Source of the DNA: a virus
Length of the DNA: 33,041 nt
IMG/VR virus record: IMGVR_UViG_3300042480_000466
Coordinates: 1-33,041 of that record
Reading direction: 5' to 3' (one strand)
Each line of letters starts with the position of its first letter. The first letter of the stretch is position 1. This document shows positions 16,641 through 25,305 of the stretch, one piece after another. Under the pieces are notes generated by a model, which did no database searches, was not told where the DNA came from, and worked only from the letters and a program-made list of their open reading frames with translations. The position numbers and the translations under genes are program-made.

Positions 16641-19249
16641 TTATTTCCTTGTCTGTCAACATCATATCGCATATTCATAGAGAAATCATTATTAGCTACA
16701 TCATTATAATCTTTATCGCCATAAAGATCGGTTGTACCAAATGTAGATACAGTAGCAGTTTCTCCAGCATCCGCCTGAGTCATAGTTGCAACAGGAGCAT
16801 TTCCCCACAAAGCTCTTCCTGTTTTTGGTCTGTCTTTTTCCATCAATGACATATTGATAGTAATTTCCGCTTCTCTTGGAAATTGCGCAACTTTACCTTT
16901 CATACTGGTTTTGTCAAATGTAAATATATTTCCTAAATTATAACTCCAGTCTTGTTGTTGTACAGTACTCTCGTTAATTAATTCCCAAGATGCATCTTCA
17001 GGTATGCTAACATTGCACGAATTTAAAACCACAAAGTGATTTTTGTAAAAATCTCCAAGTGTAAATTGCACCATCGGTGGTATCATAAATCCACCATTTA
17101 CAGTGGAAGTATAATTAGAAGGTCTGGTTAAACCCACCAAATAGTTTACACGTTGCCACATAGGTAATAATTCTTTAACAGAATGTGCAACCACTTTAAA
17201 ATTGAAACTAACGTCTCTGGTAAATCCTTTGTAATAGTATAACTTGTCAGGTCTACCCAAGTATTCAATTGGTTCCCAAGTAGATGTATTGTTTTCTTGT
17301 AACCCTTTTACAGTAGCATTAAACGGTATAAATCTGTTGTTAACTATATCATAGAAGTAAAACTTAACCAAGTCAGGACCCAATCCGTTAAATTGATCAT
17401 TATATTTTTCAGCAAATTCATCAGCATTTAATACACCCAAGCTGTTAACATAGTCAACATTGTTGGTGGGTCTTATAAATCTGTCTCTACCTTCTTTTTT
17501 ACCCAATAGAGTTGGAAACTTTTCTTTTCTTTCATATCTGATTCGACCAGTATAGGTGTATTGATTTGCACTATCAGATCCGTCAGTATTGGTTCTGTCT
17601 GATTTTACTTTCGCTAAATAATTAAAACCAACATCATCTGTGGCATACTGTTGTGTTTTTCCAAATATAGGATCTACACCATACTTTAAATTGTCGTTTC
17701 CAGCAATTTTGGTTTTTAAAATTCTGCTTAAATCTTGAATATATTCTACAGTTTTATCTGTTTTATCTGAAAGTGTACGTTGATAGTTTACAGATAATTT
17801 AGGATCGGTATATTGTTTATAATTTAACAATTGATCACTATATTCTACATCACCATCTATTTTAACTAAATCACCGTATCTATTTGTATTAGCGCCGTCT
17901 ACAGAACTAATTTCAACATTACTAATTGTATACGAATCTGTTAATTTACCAACGCCAGGTGTAGTTGAATATGTAACAGATAAAAAGCTGTTGTTTCTTA
18001 AATTTTTATTGCTTTGAACATATAGTCTCAATCGTTTAGAAACTATGTTTGTCAGAGGAGTGGCAAAAAATCTCATTCCACTTGTACCACTGCTGTTGCC
18101 TCCTGTTATTTGTTGTAATCCAACTGCTTTTAACAACCCACCAATAAAACCACCTTTTGATTTTGGTTGTGTGCCTGTATATAACAAATTGTTACCCTGA
18201 TTTAAATTAACATTTAGATTAGCACTCTTCTTACCACTTGTTCTGTCGTGTGTAATAGAATTACTCCATCTATTGGTATTCAACATCAGATCATATGTAT
18301 CTTCGTCAGCTCTGTAATTTAATCCTGCTATTGGTTGAGTAGGTGGCAACAATCCACCTAGAATCGTATTATTCTTTAAAAATGACCCAGCTGATTTTAG
18401 TAGATTACTAAAGAATCCGCCTTTGCCTGTAGAATTACTCATCAAACTCTTATATCGTTTGTTGTTGTAACCAGCAGTAGCTGTATTACCTCTTAGTAAT
18501 CCTTTAACACCATCTCGACCTGTAATAGGCATTACTTGATCTGCTTTATCGCCACCACCAAGTAATCCTGTAAAATTGAAAAATCCACCCAATCCACTCT
18601 TTGGCTCACTAGCTGCACTAGCCACACTACTACGTGGCGGAGATGGATTGCCTTCAGTTGCACCAAACAATCCACCAATAGCTTTTGTAATACCACCTAT
18701 ACCGGCAGCACCCATTAAACCACCGACGATATTGCTACTATCTATAAATCTGGTGGGTCTTTCTATAGCACCAAATGTTGATAATCTAACCGCAGCCAAA
18801 AGAGGGCTTGCTGGATTATAAATCTTGGTTTCGTCAAATGGAGCAAATCCTTGTAATAGTATTTGTTTTGTTAAAAAAGTACCACCTTTACCAGATCCTA
18901 GAAATCTTCTGATTCTGGTACCGTCTCTCAATGCGGATTGTATAGGAAACGATCTGCTAACATTTATCTTCTGACGTTGACCTTGATTTGGATTTGCGTA
19001 AAATGGAGGTGCTAATTCGCTGCTAATTAATCCTCTTGCGTATAAATCAGTTGGTTTATTCTTGCTATATAATACTTCGTTGTTATTATTAGTATTGAAT
19101 AATGTTTCTAATTTACCAGGCGCTCTTAGATTTATATATTGTTCGGCATTTGGCGGCAAAGATAAACCCGCACCTTGTATATTAGAAAGTGTGGTAACTT
19201 GCGCACCATCATTACCTATTGCGCTAGAATATGTATTACTATTTGCCAT
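16637..19249 (-). CDS. Large baseplate / tail structural protein, 870 aa
   Basis: The C-terminal 300 residues hold the recognisable part: DLVKFYFYDIVNNRFIPFNA, then EYLGRPDKLYYYKGFTRDVS, SVKELLPMWQRVNYLVGLTR and FPREAEITINMSLMEKDRP. I associate this pattern with baseplate or tube-initiator proteins of T4-like phages, without being able to name one counterpart. The N-terminal half is unusual: about residues 165-380 contain at least four Gly-rich hydrophobic segments (IVGGLMGAAGIGG, GLGGFFNFTGLLGGG, GKGGFFSNLLKSAG, KGGFIGGLLKAVG) between polar linkers. It is the first gene of the four-gene baseplate operon, starts with ATG 4 nt after a TATTTATA motif, and ends in an ATGA overlap with the gp53-like gene. 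Confidence 0.72.
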   Translation of the reverse strand: MANSNTYSSAIGNDGAQVTTLSNIQGAGLSLPPNAEQYINLRAPGKLETLFNTNNNNEVLYSKNKPTDLYARGLISSELAPPFYANPNQGQRQKINVSRSFPIQSALRDGTRIRRFLGSGKGGTFLTKQILLQGFAPFDETKIYNPASPLLAAVRLSTFGAIERPTRFIDSSNIVGGLMGAAGIGGITKAIGGLFGATEGNPSPPRSSVASAASEPKSGLGGFFNFTGLLGGGDKADQVMPITGRDGVKGLLRGNTATAGYNNKRYKSLMSNSTGKGGFFSNLLKSAGSFLKNNTILGGLLPPTQPIAGLNYRADEDTYDLMLNTNRWSNSITHDRTSGKKSANLNVNLNQGNNLLYTGTQPKSKGGFIGGLLKAVGLQQITGGNSSGTSGMRFFATPLTNIVSKRLRLYVQSNKNLRNNSFLSVTYSTTPGVGKLTDSYTISNVEISSVDGANTNRYGDLVKIDGDVEYSDQLLNYKQYTDPKLSVNYQRTLSDKTDKTVEYIQDLSRILKTKIAGNDNLKYGVDPIFGKTQQYATDDVGFNYLAKVKSDRTNTDGSDSANQYTYTGRIRYERKEKFPTLLGKKEGRDRFIRPTNNVDYVNSLGVLNADEFAEKYNDQFNGLGPDLVKFYFYDIVNNRFIPFNATVKGLQENNTSTWEPIEYLGRPDKLYYYKGFTRDVSFNFKVVAHSVKELLPMWQRVNYLVGLTRPSNYTSTVNGGFMIPPMVQFTLGDFYKNHFVVLNSCNVSIPEDASWELINESTVQQQDWSYNLGNIFTFDKTSMKGKVAQFPREAEITINMSLMEKDRPKTGRALWGNAPVATMTQADAGETATVSTFGTTDLYGDKDYNDVANNDFSMNMRYDVDRQGNK

Positions 19250-19253
19250 TAAT

Positions 19254-19261
19254 TATAAATA
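19254..19261 (-). promoter_or_regulatory. TATTTATA motif before the baseplate operon
   Basis: The coding strand reads GATATTTATAATTAATG, with 4 nt between motif and start. The site is in the 17-nt gap after the tape measure stop codon, the only place where a signal for the four-gene baseplate operon could sit without entering the upstream gene. Confidence 0.45.
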
Positions 19262-19266
19262 TCAGA

Positions 19267-22200
19267 TTAATTGGTTGTTGCTTGACCAAATGAACCAAAT
19301 TTTGAGTTACTTGTTGCTAATAATTGATTTGCACGTTGACCATCAATATACACAGCAATTTGACCAGATGCCATCATAGAAGTCAATTTATCAAGTTTTT
19401 CTGCTAAAACTCTATTGGAATTTACAATTGTATTGATCAATAAATCATCAGTTTTTACACTTGTTTTTGATTCAGTCGCAGTTTTTGATGGAGTTTCTTC
19501 TGATGTTCCGACTATTCTACCAACAAAACTAAAAGTTTTTCCTATTGTATCAGATATAAATGAACCAATACCTTTCATTTTTTCCCATACTTTTTCAAGA
19601 GCACCAATAATAAAAGTAAAAGCTCCACTGAATGTGTCTTTGAGAAAAGTACCAACTTCAGATACAGCAGACTTTATTAGTTCAAATCCTTTTTTAAATG
19701 GATATGTAATCAAATCAAACATCACATCCATTACGGATTTGAAAGCATCAACAAATGTTGTTTTTAAAATATTTATAATCTCTGGTATAATTTGAGCGGC
19801 TTTTTTAAATGGATATGTAAGTACATCAAATAACATATCTACTACAGATTTAATACCATCAACAATCGCTAAACCGATTTCGGATGGAGATTTACCACCC
19901 AATTTATCCATTACCCAATTATATACCAATTCAAATGGCCATTTAAGTATAGTATATAAAGTGTCTGCTACAGATGCAATACCGTCAGCGATTGCGTTCA
20001 GTCCAAAAGCTTTCAAAATTAACAATCCTAATTTTCCCACTGTTTTAGCTATAGCTATAGGCAATTTAACAAAGTGAAATACAATAATTTCAATTGCTAA
20101 TCTTCCAATATTTGCAAAAATTTTACCCCATTCAATTCCCCCACCGCCACCACTAAATAACTCTTCTATTTTATCAGGCAAACTCGTTAGTGCGTCTAAT
20201 AAAAAGTTGGTTACGTCTTTAAATATTCCCGCAAAATCTATATCGGCTAAAAACGACGGTATCTTTTTAAGAAAATCCCAAACCATTTTTAATGGTTCTA
20301 CAACCAAAGCATTAACTACAGCTTTTAATCCAGCTACTGCTTTTTGACTCACGGTACCTGTCGTTTCATTAAATGCTTTAAAAAACGCTATGCCACCTTG
20401 AATCACAGATACAACTAGTCCTATTGGTCCTAAAAATTTAGCTACTGCTCCAAAAATCGGAGCGAGTTTTGAAAAAAACCCAATGCCAGTACCAAGTTTG
20501 CCAAATATTCCACCCACAAAACTTCCAATTCCTTTTACCGAACTACCTAGTCCACTAAATACGTTTGAGATAATATTTCCAATTTTTGAAATTGCTGGAA
20601 ATTTTGTAAATACTTTTTCAATATTCATTCCGATATTAAAAACGCTATTTGAAAGTTTTGTTAATTGTGTAGATCCTTTTCCGATAAAATTAGATATGGA
20701 TTGAAATCCCGTACCAAATCCTTTTAATGTATCTGATGCTGATTTTAGTCCACTTGCGATCTTTTCTATTTTTAACGAAATATTTACTATCGTGTTTATG
20801 ATACCCGATGTACTCGTTGACCACCCAATAAAAATACTTGATATTTTTAGCGCCGATGATAAAAATTGTGAAGAATAAGTAATTAATTTTCCAAATCCAC
20901 TTGTCATTTTTCCTATCCCACCCAATATATTTGATACTATAGATAAACTTTTAAACATCATATATAGTTTACCCACTTCTTGTGCAAATTTTTTGATTTC
21001 TTCTCGGTTATCTTTTATATATTTTAATAACTGTGTAAATATTGGTCCAATTTCTTCCAATATAGGCCCAATAAATTCCATAAAAATTGCATTAATTTCA
21101 TTTTGCAACTGTTTCATTCTGGTTTGATTTTTTTCTTGAATCAACCCTTTTTCATATTCGGCTTGAGCAGCTTTTTTAGCAGCAATAGGATCGTTCTTCA
21201 TCATTTCCGCCATTTGCTTTTTCTTCTCTGCTTCGGCTCTTACCAATGGATCTTTTGATTTTAATGCTTCTTTCAGATTTTCTTCAGCATTTAACATTTC
21301 TTGCAATTCTTTTACAGTCTTACCAGCAGCTTTTGCAAACGCGTCTTGTGCAATTGGATTTAACTGATTGAACTTAATTTTCTTAGCTTGATCCAATATT
21401 AATTTATTTGCCCCAATAATATCGCCTTGAAATGCCAATCTGCGAGCTTCATTAAAATTAATATTTTTACCAATCAATGCACTAGCTTTTAATTCTGATT
21501 GAATACTACTTTCAAAGTCAAGCAAACCCTTTGCAGTTTTTGCCATATTGTCAAGAGTAGTACCCATTTGTCTAGCTTGAGCTGCAGCTCTAACCATTTC
21601 ATCTGCATTTTTACCAGCAAACATTCTAGCTTCTTCAGATGCATTTGCGACATCGTTCATTACATCGTCCAACCCAACTCCATAAGCATTTGCAGCAAAT
21701 TTTGCCAATCCCAACATATTTTGTTTGGCTATTGCACTTTTTCCAGATACGCCACCTAACGTTTGTAGAAACTTAACACTTGTTTCAGAAGCTACTCCAA
21801 ATTGAGCAGACATTATTGAAACATCTTTAACCAATCCTTTTTCCATAGATTGCAAACTTGTAAAAGTTGAACCTATTTGTTTCATTGTTCCGCCAAGTTG
21901 TTCAGCGTTTATACCAAACTCAGCTAACTCAATAGAAGCTTCTCGTATGTTTTTTTCAAAAATTGCACCCTGACTTGGTAATAGTCCAAATTTTTGTCTA
22001 ACATTTGTAGCAGCGGTGTCAATTTGATTAAAAACGTCTAATATTCTTTCAAAAGTACCAGCTAATGTGGTGGGTATATTTAGTTTAGTTGCTAAACCCG
22101 AAGCCAAATCACCCATCTTGTTTAACAACTTTACACCCATCTCCAATGCTTTGTTATATAAATCTATTAACTCGTTTGCTGCTTTTAGTAAAAAATTATG

Positions 22201-22674
22201 TAGTTTTAACGATTCTAACTTGGAAGCACTGTTTTTCAATAAATGTTCTTCCAAATTCAACTCGGTTGATTTTTTATTAATTAAATCTTGTAAAGCTATA
22301 ACAGTATCGCTGGTAGGATCTTTACTTTGCTCTACTAGAAGTTCAGCTGCGTTTGTCAATAATTCATTTTGTAAACTCTCTATTTTTATGTAACTGTTGA
22401 TACGTGCCTGTGCAAATTCATTTAACTTTTTTTCAGAATTTACAAATTTTGATGATAATTTTTCTTGTAAACTTTTTCCTTTTAACTGTTCATCAAGCTT
22501 ATCTTTTTGTGTTTTATATGCCTGTCCTAACTGTTTGGCTATATCAACCATTCTTTTCTCGGTATCAACTATCTTGTCTAGATTAGACAGAGTATCTTTG
22601 ATTTCAGCGTTTAAATTATTAAACGCCTCTACTAGTTTATCCGCTGTTGCTTTATCAAATGGTTGTGCTGCCAT
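19267..22674 (-). CDS. Tape measure protein
   Basis: The protein is threaded in the tail tube, sets its length and leaves with the DNA on infection. It has the usual composition: a helical, coiled-coil N-terminal third (about 1-170), a conserved-looking globular segment around 190-500, a charged helix near 490-535, then a long hydrophobic, Gly- and Phe-rich middle (about 560-1000) and a short polar C-terminus. Near the C-terminus a 37-42-residue unit repeats about three times (LKWPFE, LTYPFKK, ITYPFKK cores). At about 0.15 nm per residue the 1135 residues predict a tail near 170 nm, longer than T4. The gene follows the gp26-like gene and its frameshift extension, the usual place for a tape measure. 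The ATG is 6 nt after a TATTTATA motif. Confidence 0.9.
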   Translation of the reverse strand: MAAQPFDKATADKLVEAFNNLNAEIKDTLSNLDKIVDTEKRMVDIAKQLGQAYKTQKDKLDEQLKGKSLQEKLSSKFVNSEKKLNEFAQARINSYIKIESLQNELLTNAAELLVEQSKDPTSDTVIALQDLINKKSTELNLEEHLLKNSASKLESLKLHNFLLKAANELIDLYNKALEMGVKLLNKMGDLASGLATKLNIPTTLAGTFERILDVFNQIDTAATNVRQKFGLLPSQGAIFEKNIREASIELAEFGINAEQLGGTMKQIGSTFTSLQSMEKGLVKDVSIMSAQFGVASETSVKFLQTLGGVSGKSAIAKQNMLGLAKFAANAYGVGLDDVMNDVANASEEARMFAGKNADEMVRAAAQARQMGTTLDNMAKTAKGLLDFESSIQSELKASALIGKNINFNEARRLAFQGDIIGANKLILDQAKKIKFNQLNPIAQDAFAKAAGKTVKELQEMLNAEENLKEALKSKDPLVRAEAEKKKQMAEMMKNDPIAAKKAAQAEYEKGLIQEKNQTRMKQLQNEINAIFMEFIGPILEEIGPIFTQLLKYIKDNREEIKKFAQEVGKLYMMFKSLSIVSNILGGIGKMTSGFGKLITYSSQFLSSALKISSIFIGWSTSTSGIINTIVNISLKIEKIASGLKSASDTLKGFGTGFQSISNFIGKGSTQLTKLSNSVFNIGMNIEKVFTKFPAISKIGNIISNVFSGLGSSVKGIGSFVGGIFGKLGTGIGFFSKLAPIFGAVAKFLGPIGLVVSVIQGGIAFFKAFNETTGTVSQKAVAGLKAVVNALVVEPLKMVWDFLKKIPSFLADIDFAGIFKDVTNFLLDALTSLPDKIEELFSGGGGGIEWGKIFANIGRLAIEIIVFHFVKLPIAIAKTVGKLGLLILKAFGLNAIADGIASVADTLYTILKWPFELVYNWVMDKLGGKSPSEIGLAIVDGIKSVVDMLFDVLTYPFKKAAQIIPEIINILKTTFVDAFKSVMDVMFDLITYPFKKGFELIKSAVSEVGTFLKDTFSGAFTFIIGALEKVWEKMKGIGSFISDTIGKTFSFVGRIVGTSEETPSKTATESKTSVKTDDLLINTIVNSNRVLAEKLDKLTSMMASGQIAVYIDGQRANQLLATSNSKFGSFGQATTN
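19691..19990 (-). repeat. Imperfect repeats within the tape measure gene
   Basis: Three diverged copies encode hydrophobic units with cores LTYPFKK, ITYPFKK and LKWPFE, spaced 37-42 residues apart. The DNA copies are similar, for example AAATGGATATGTAA occurs twice. Each unit may correspond to a turn of tail length gained by duplication. Confidence 0.6.
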
Positions 22675-22680
22675 ATAATA

Positions 22681-22688
22681 TATAAATA
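22681..22688 (-). promoter_or_regulatory. TATTTATA motif before the tape measure gene
   Basis: The coding strand reads CATATTTATATATTATATG; the motif ends 6 nt before the start codon. It lies in the 35-nt gap after the frameshift extension of the gp26-like gene. Confidence 0.45.
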
Positions 22689-22709
22689 TGACAACTATAT
22701 TATTTTACA

Positions 22710-22922
22710 CTAAAAAGGCTTATCTACTTTACCTGACTTTTTAGCAGGTTCTTTGTAACTATCACTTTCTTTATTCTTTATATTTGCTAATTGAGCATAG
22801 TAAAAATTACGTAAAAATACAGGTAAATTATACGCAATTTGTACATTTACCGCTCCTTGCGAGAAATAACTCAATTCAAATATTTGACCGTGAACTTGTA
22901 ACTTATATTCAGGACTCAGGCC
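22710..22922 (-). CDS. Frameshift extension of the gp26-like protein (tail assembly, 70 codons, no start of its own)
   Basis: A 70-codon open frame reads GLSPEYKLQVHGQIFELSYF and later NLPVFLRNFYYAQL, then a Lys-rich end, and stops at TAG 22710-22712. It has no ATG or GTG start; a TGA in its own frame lies just upstream, so it can only be entered between about 22938 and 22911. In that window, the gp26-like frame reads CAG TTT TTT TGG over a run of seven T (22923-22929). Slipping +1 lets tRNA-Phe re-pair fully with TTT and reads GGC CTG next. The product would be a 340-residue fusion. A short frameshifted gene just before the tape measure gene is a conserved theme of tail assembly chaperones. 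Confidence is high that it is coding and moderate on mechanism. Confidence 0.75.
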   Translation of the reverse strand, partial: GLSPEYKLQVHGQIFELSYFSQGAVNVQIAYNLPVFLRNFYYAQLANIKNKESDSYKEPAKKSGKVDKPF

Positions 22923-23733
22923 AAAAAAACTGTACCGTCATCGGTACATCCATCCTTTCCACCTCACCACAGTGTTCACATACAAAGTCAAAACCCATAT
23001 CCAATTCAGGCGCAATTGTTTTAATATAAGCTCTTAGTGCCATACTGTCTTTTGACAACAACTCATTGTCAACAAATTTATTGATAGATGCAATATCTGG
23101 TTTTCCATCTATACTTACAATCAGCTTTTTAAGTCTGGTAGTTACTTCTGTACTGGCTTGTTTTTTGATCTTGGTCATCGCTTTAATATCACGATCAATG
23201 CTTTCTTGATCACCAGATGTAACAAGTTTAAATGTTATTCTACGTTTACAATATGGAAACTCAAATTCAAATTCATTACTACCCTTCTGAAACTTATTGA
23301 AGTCCACTTCTTTTTCATTTAATGTACTTAAATCAATATATGTTTTGTTTTCGGTATTACATTTTTTGCACTCAATTTTTACAGGCCCGTATTTGTCACC
23401 ATATGCCAAACGTCTAGCAGCAACAAACAGTGCATTTTTGTCTACCATCAACAAATCTTGTGTTCTTACGCCGGGCGTAACAATTAAAGATTCAAGCAAT
23501 TTATCCAATACAGTACCGTTTTTGATGAAGTTTTCATTGGTTAAAATGTCTTCTTCTCTAGCAGTCATCATCTTTAATTCCACACTACCTTTGCTTAGTG
23601 GACTAGACTCATCATAGAAATATCCTTTAGATGGCAATTCTATTGTTTCCGCAGGATAACTTGTAGGTGCAGCTGTTGTTGATGCAGTTGAATGTTGTTG
23701 CTTTAATTTTTGAATTATAATTTCGTCACTCAT
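22909..23733 (-). CDS. gp26-like baseplate hub / tail assembly protein
   Basis: The 274-residue protein carries IELPSKGYFY near residue 31, the opening block of the T4 gp26 baseplate family, followed by VELKMMTAREEDIL and LLMVDKNALFVAARRLAYG. Two CxxC pairs (C122/C125 and C252/C255) probably bind one zinc ion; the first is in ECKKCNTENKT and the second in VCEHCGEVER. The N-terminal 28 residues are a polar Thr/Ala-rich arm. In T4, gp26 is needed for hub assembly. The frame ends in QFFWPES*, and the TTTTTTT before TGG is a probable +1 slip site that would add 70 residues (22710-22922). The gene lies directly before the tape measure gene, the usual site of the frameshifted tail chaperone pair. 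Confidence 0.85.
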   Translation of the reverse strand: MSDEIIIQKLKQQHSTASTTAAPTSYPAETIELPSKGYFYDESSPLSKGSVELKMMTAREEDILTNENFIKNGTVLDKLLESLIVTPGVRTQDLLMVDKNALFVAARRLAYGDKYGPVKIECKKCNTENKTYIDLSTLNEKEVDFNKFQKGSNEFEFEFPYCKRRITFKLVTSGDQESIDRDIKAMTKIKKQASTEVTTRLKKLIVSIDGKPDIASINKFVDNELLSKDSMALRAYIKTIAPELDMGFDFVCEHCGEVERMDVPMTVQFFWPES

Positions 23734-23782
23734 AACTTTATAACAATATATAGAACTTTATATAACTTTTATGTTATTATAT

Positions 23783-24691
23783 TTAGGTATTTAATTGATG
23801 TTGAGCAGCATCACGAGCGGCTGTTTTACTGTCTACTGCATCTTTTTTGTTTTTTACACGTAGTTCAGCCGCAGCTTTTTCTTCGGGGGTAGTTGCAGCT
23901 TTTAAATCGTCATTTGCTTTTGTAAGTTCTTGTTGTGCCGCATCAAGTTCAACGGTACGAAGAACCAATCCAGCTTGATTATACTTTTTTCTTGCAGAAT
24001 TTATTTTAGCTTCGTCTTCTTTCATTATACCCACAATCAATTTCTTTAATAACTTCTTTTGTTTTTCGGTTAATTTACCAGTAATTTTACCCAATTTATT
24101 GTTTAATATATTATGAACATTTGTATTGTAATTACCAAACAAATCGATAATAAAAGCCTTTTGTTGTTCTGGGGTTAATGTAGCATATTGAGATCTTAAT
24201 TGACTTGCACTTCTAGCCGGTAACCCTAGTACTGTAAAATCTACAGTTGGTACTGTTATCAAGTATCCGTGTTTTATGGCTGGGTCTAATTTGGATTGAT
24301 TTTTTGGCAATGGCTGTAAATAAGAAGGAGATCCATCTTTTTTTACAAAGTTTTTGAATCTTGGATCTTCAATCATATCCTTTTCACTAACTGCAAAAAT
24401 AATAATATCACGTTCTATATTGATTGGTATTTGATTAGCTACACTTTTCAAGTTGTAGTTGTTTTTGACGTTTAGTATTTTGTTTGCCGGTATACCTGTG
24501 GTAATCATCATTTGCATTTTTTCATTGAAAGTAAATGGTGATTTTGGCAATTTTGTAACACCTGTGGTTGTTATGTATACATCATTACCACCAAATTTAG
24601 TGGTTAGGTAGTTGTATACACTTTTGTGACCTTTGTGAAAGGGATGAAATCTACCAGGATAAATTACGAATATTTTCTTGCCCATTTGCAT
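23783..24691 (-). CDS. HIGH-motif nucleotidyltransferase (cytidylyltransferase/NMNAT-like) with coiled-coil tail
   Basis: Residues 5-22 (KKIFVIYPGRFHPFHKGH) give the first strand and the HxGH nucleotide-binding motif (H19-H22) of the nucleotidyltransferase alpha/beta phosphodiesterase superfamily. LPARSASQLR near residue 170 fits the second motif (ISGTxVR-like). These enzymes transfer a nucleotidyl group to phosphate-containing small molecules, for example in NAD or phospholipid head-group synthesis; the substrate here is not determined. The last 80 residues are a charged Ala/Lys/Glu-rich helix, probably coiled coil. I chose the ATG at 24691 (MQMGKK) over ATG 24685 and the GTG upstream; the motif TATTTATTA is 4 nt before it. 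It lies between the tail tube and gp26-like genes, after a terminator, like an inserted moron gene. Confidence 0.78.
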   Translation of the reverse strand: MQMGKKIFVIYPGRFHPFHKGHKSVYNYLTTKFGGNDVYITTTGVTKLPKSPFTFNEKMQMMITTGIPANKILNVKNNYNLKSVANQIPINIERDIIIFAVSEKDMIEDPRFKNFVKKDGSPSYLQPLPKNQSKLDPAIKHGYLITVPTVDFTVLGLPARSASQLRSQYATLTPEQQKAFIIDLFGNYNTNVHNILNNKLGKITGKLTEKQKKLLKKLIVGIMKEDEAKINSARKKYNQAGLVLRTVELDAAQQELTKANDDLKAATTPEEKAAAELRVKNKKDAVDSKTAARDAAQHQLNT

Positions 24692-24695
24692 ATAG

Positions 24696-24704
24696 TAATA
24701 AATA
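24696..24704 (-). promoter_or_regulatory. TATTTATTA motif before the nucleotidyltransferase gene
   Basis: The coding strand reads TTCTATTTATTACTATATG. The motif lies immediately after the terminator of the tail tube gene and 4 nt before the ATG, the position expected of a promoter element that restarts transcription. Confidence 0.55.
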
Positions 24705-24707
24705 GAA

Positions 24708-24731
24708 AACCCCACAAATAAATGTGGGGTT
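24708..24731. terminator. Bidirectional hairpin terminator after the tail tube gene
   Basis: AACCCCACA and TGTGGGGTT form a perfect 9-bp stem with the 6-nt loop AATAAA. On the minus strand it follows the tube stop codon by 19 nt and is followed by TTTCTATTT; on the plus strand it is followed by CTTTTTG. It probably ends the tail tube transcript, keeping this abundant protein's mRNA separate from the next gene. Confidence 0.78.
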
Positions 24732-24750
24732 CTTTTTGATACAATAAATA

Positions 24751-25242
24751 TTAATATTGGAGAATTGCGTAATCGTATGCTACAGATAAACTGATCATCT
24801 GAGCAGCACCGTCATCGCTCCAATCCATTTCTTGGAAATCAGCGCTTACGATAAATGAACCTACCAACTTCCATTCTTCTACTTTGTCACCTACTGGACC
24901 CAAGACGTTAATTGTTAGATCCTTCTTATAGAAGTCTTGGTAACCATCACGACCAGTAACTGATTCGTGGTGCAAACGTACCCATTCCATTACTGCTTGA
25001 GCACCGGATGGTACAATTGGATCATAAAGTTCCATACTGATTTCATCCCATACACTTTTACCCTTGTAGTAGGTTTTTACGTTAATATGGTCAAGTTCCT
25101 TCTTGGCTTGTGTTAGTTTAGGACGATTGACCTTTTTGATGATGAATGATGGAATACCATCAACATAAAGAATAAAACGATTCTTTACTTTTGGTTCGAA
25201 TGCCGTAGCGAATATTTCACTTGGATTTAGTAGTTCTGCCAT
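24751..25242 (-). CDS. Tail tube protein, T4 gp19-like
   Basis: The 163-residue protein matches the T4-like tail tube family in length and sequence, including NRFILYVDGIPSFIIKKVN near the N-terminus, ISMELYDPIVPSG in the middle, and a C-terminal block ADFQEMDWSDDGAAQMISLS, a recurring feature of gp19-type tube proteins. It polymerises into the hexameric-ring inner tube through which DNA and the tape measure protein pass. It is a single-gene unit: it has its own terminator (24708-24731) and an AAGG element 8 nt before ATG. Its codon use is richer in C-ending codons than that of the neighbouring nucleotide-enzyme genes, consistent with high expression. Confidence 0.93.
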   Translation of the reverse strand: MAELLNPSEIFATAFEPKVKNRFILYVDGIPSFIIKKVNRPKLTQAKKELDHINVKTYYKGKSVWDEISMELYDPIVPSGAQAVMEWVRLHHESVTGRDGYQDFYKKDLTINVLGPVGDKVEEWKLVGSFIVSADFQEMDWSDDGAAQMISLSVAYDYAILQY

Positions 25243-25265
25243 ATTTTTACCTTATTGTTCTTGAA

Positions 25266-25273
25266 TATAAATA
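25266..25273 (-). promoter_or_regulatory. TATTTATA motif upstream of the tail tube gene
   Basis: The coding strand reads TTTAATATTTATATTCAAG. The motif ends 23 nt before the ATG, leaving room for a normal leader with an AAGG ribosome site. This is the one clear copy spaced like a promoter with a leader, which favours a transcriptional role for the motif. Confidence 0.5.
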
Positions 25274-25305
25274 TTAAACGATTTAGTTTTATATAAAGTT
25301 TTTTA

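Noticed and set aside
22397-22678. Plus-strand frames of 60-140 codons over the tail and replication genes
   Set aside because: They lie opposite well-supported minus-strand genes, lack ribosome sites, and their products have no recognisable features.
11736-25273. TATAAATA boxes on the plus strand as ordinary T4 late promoters
   Set aside because: They face away from all genes and no plus-strand gene lies after them; they make sense only as TATTTATA on the coding strand.
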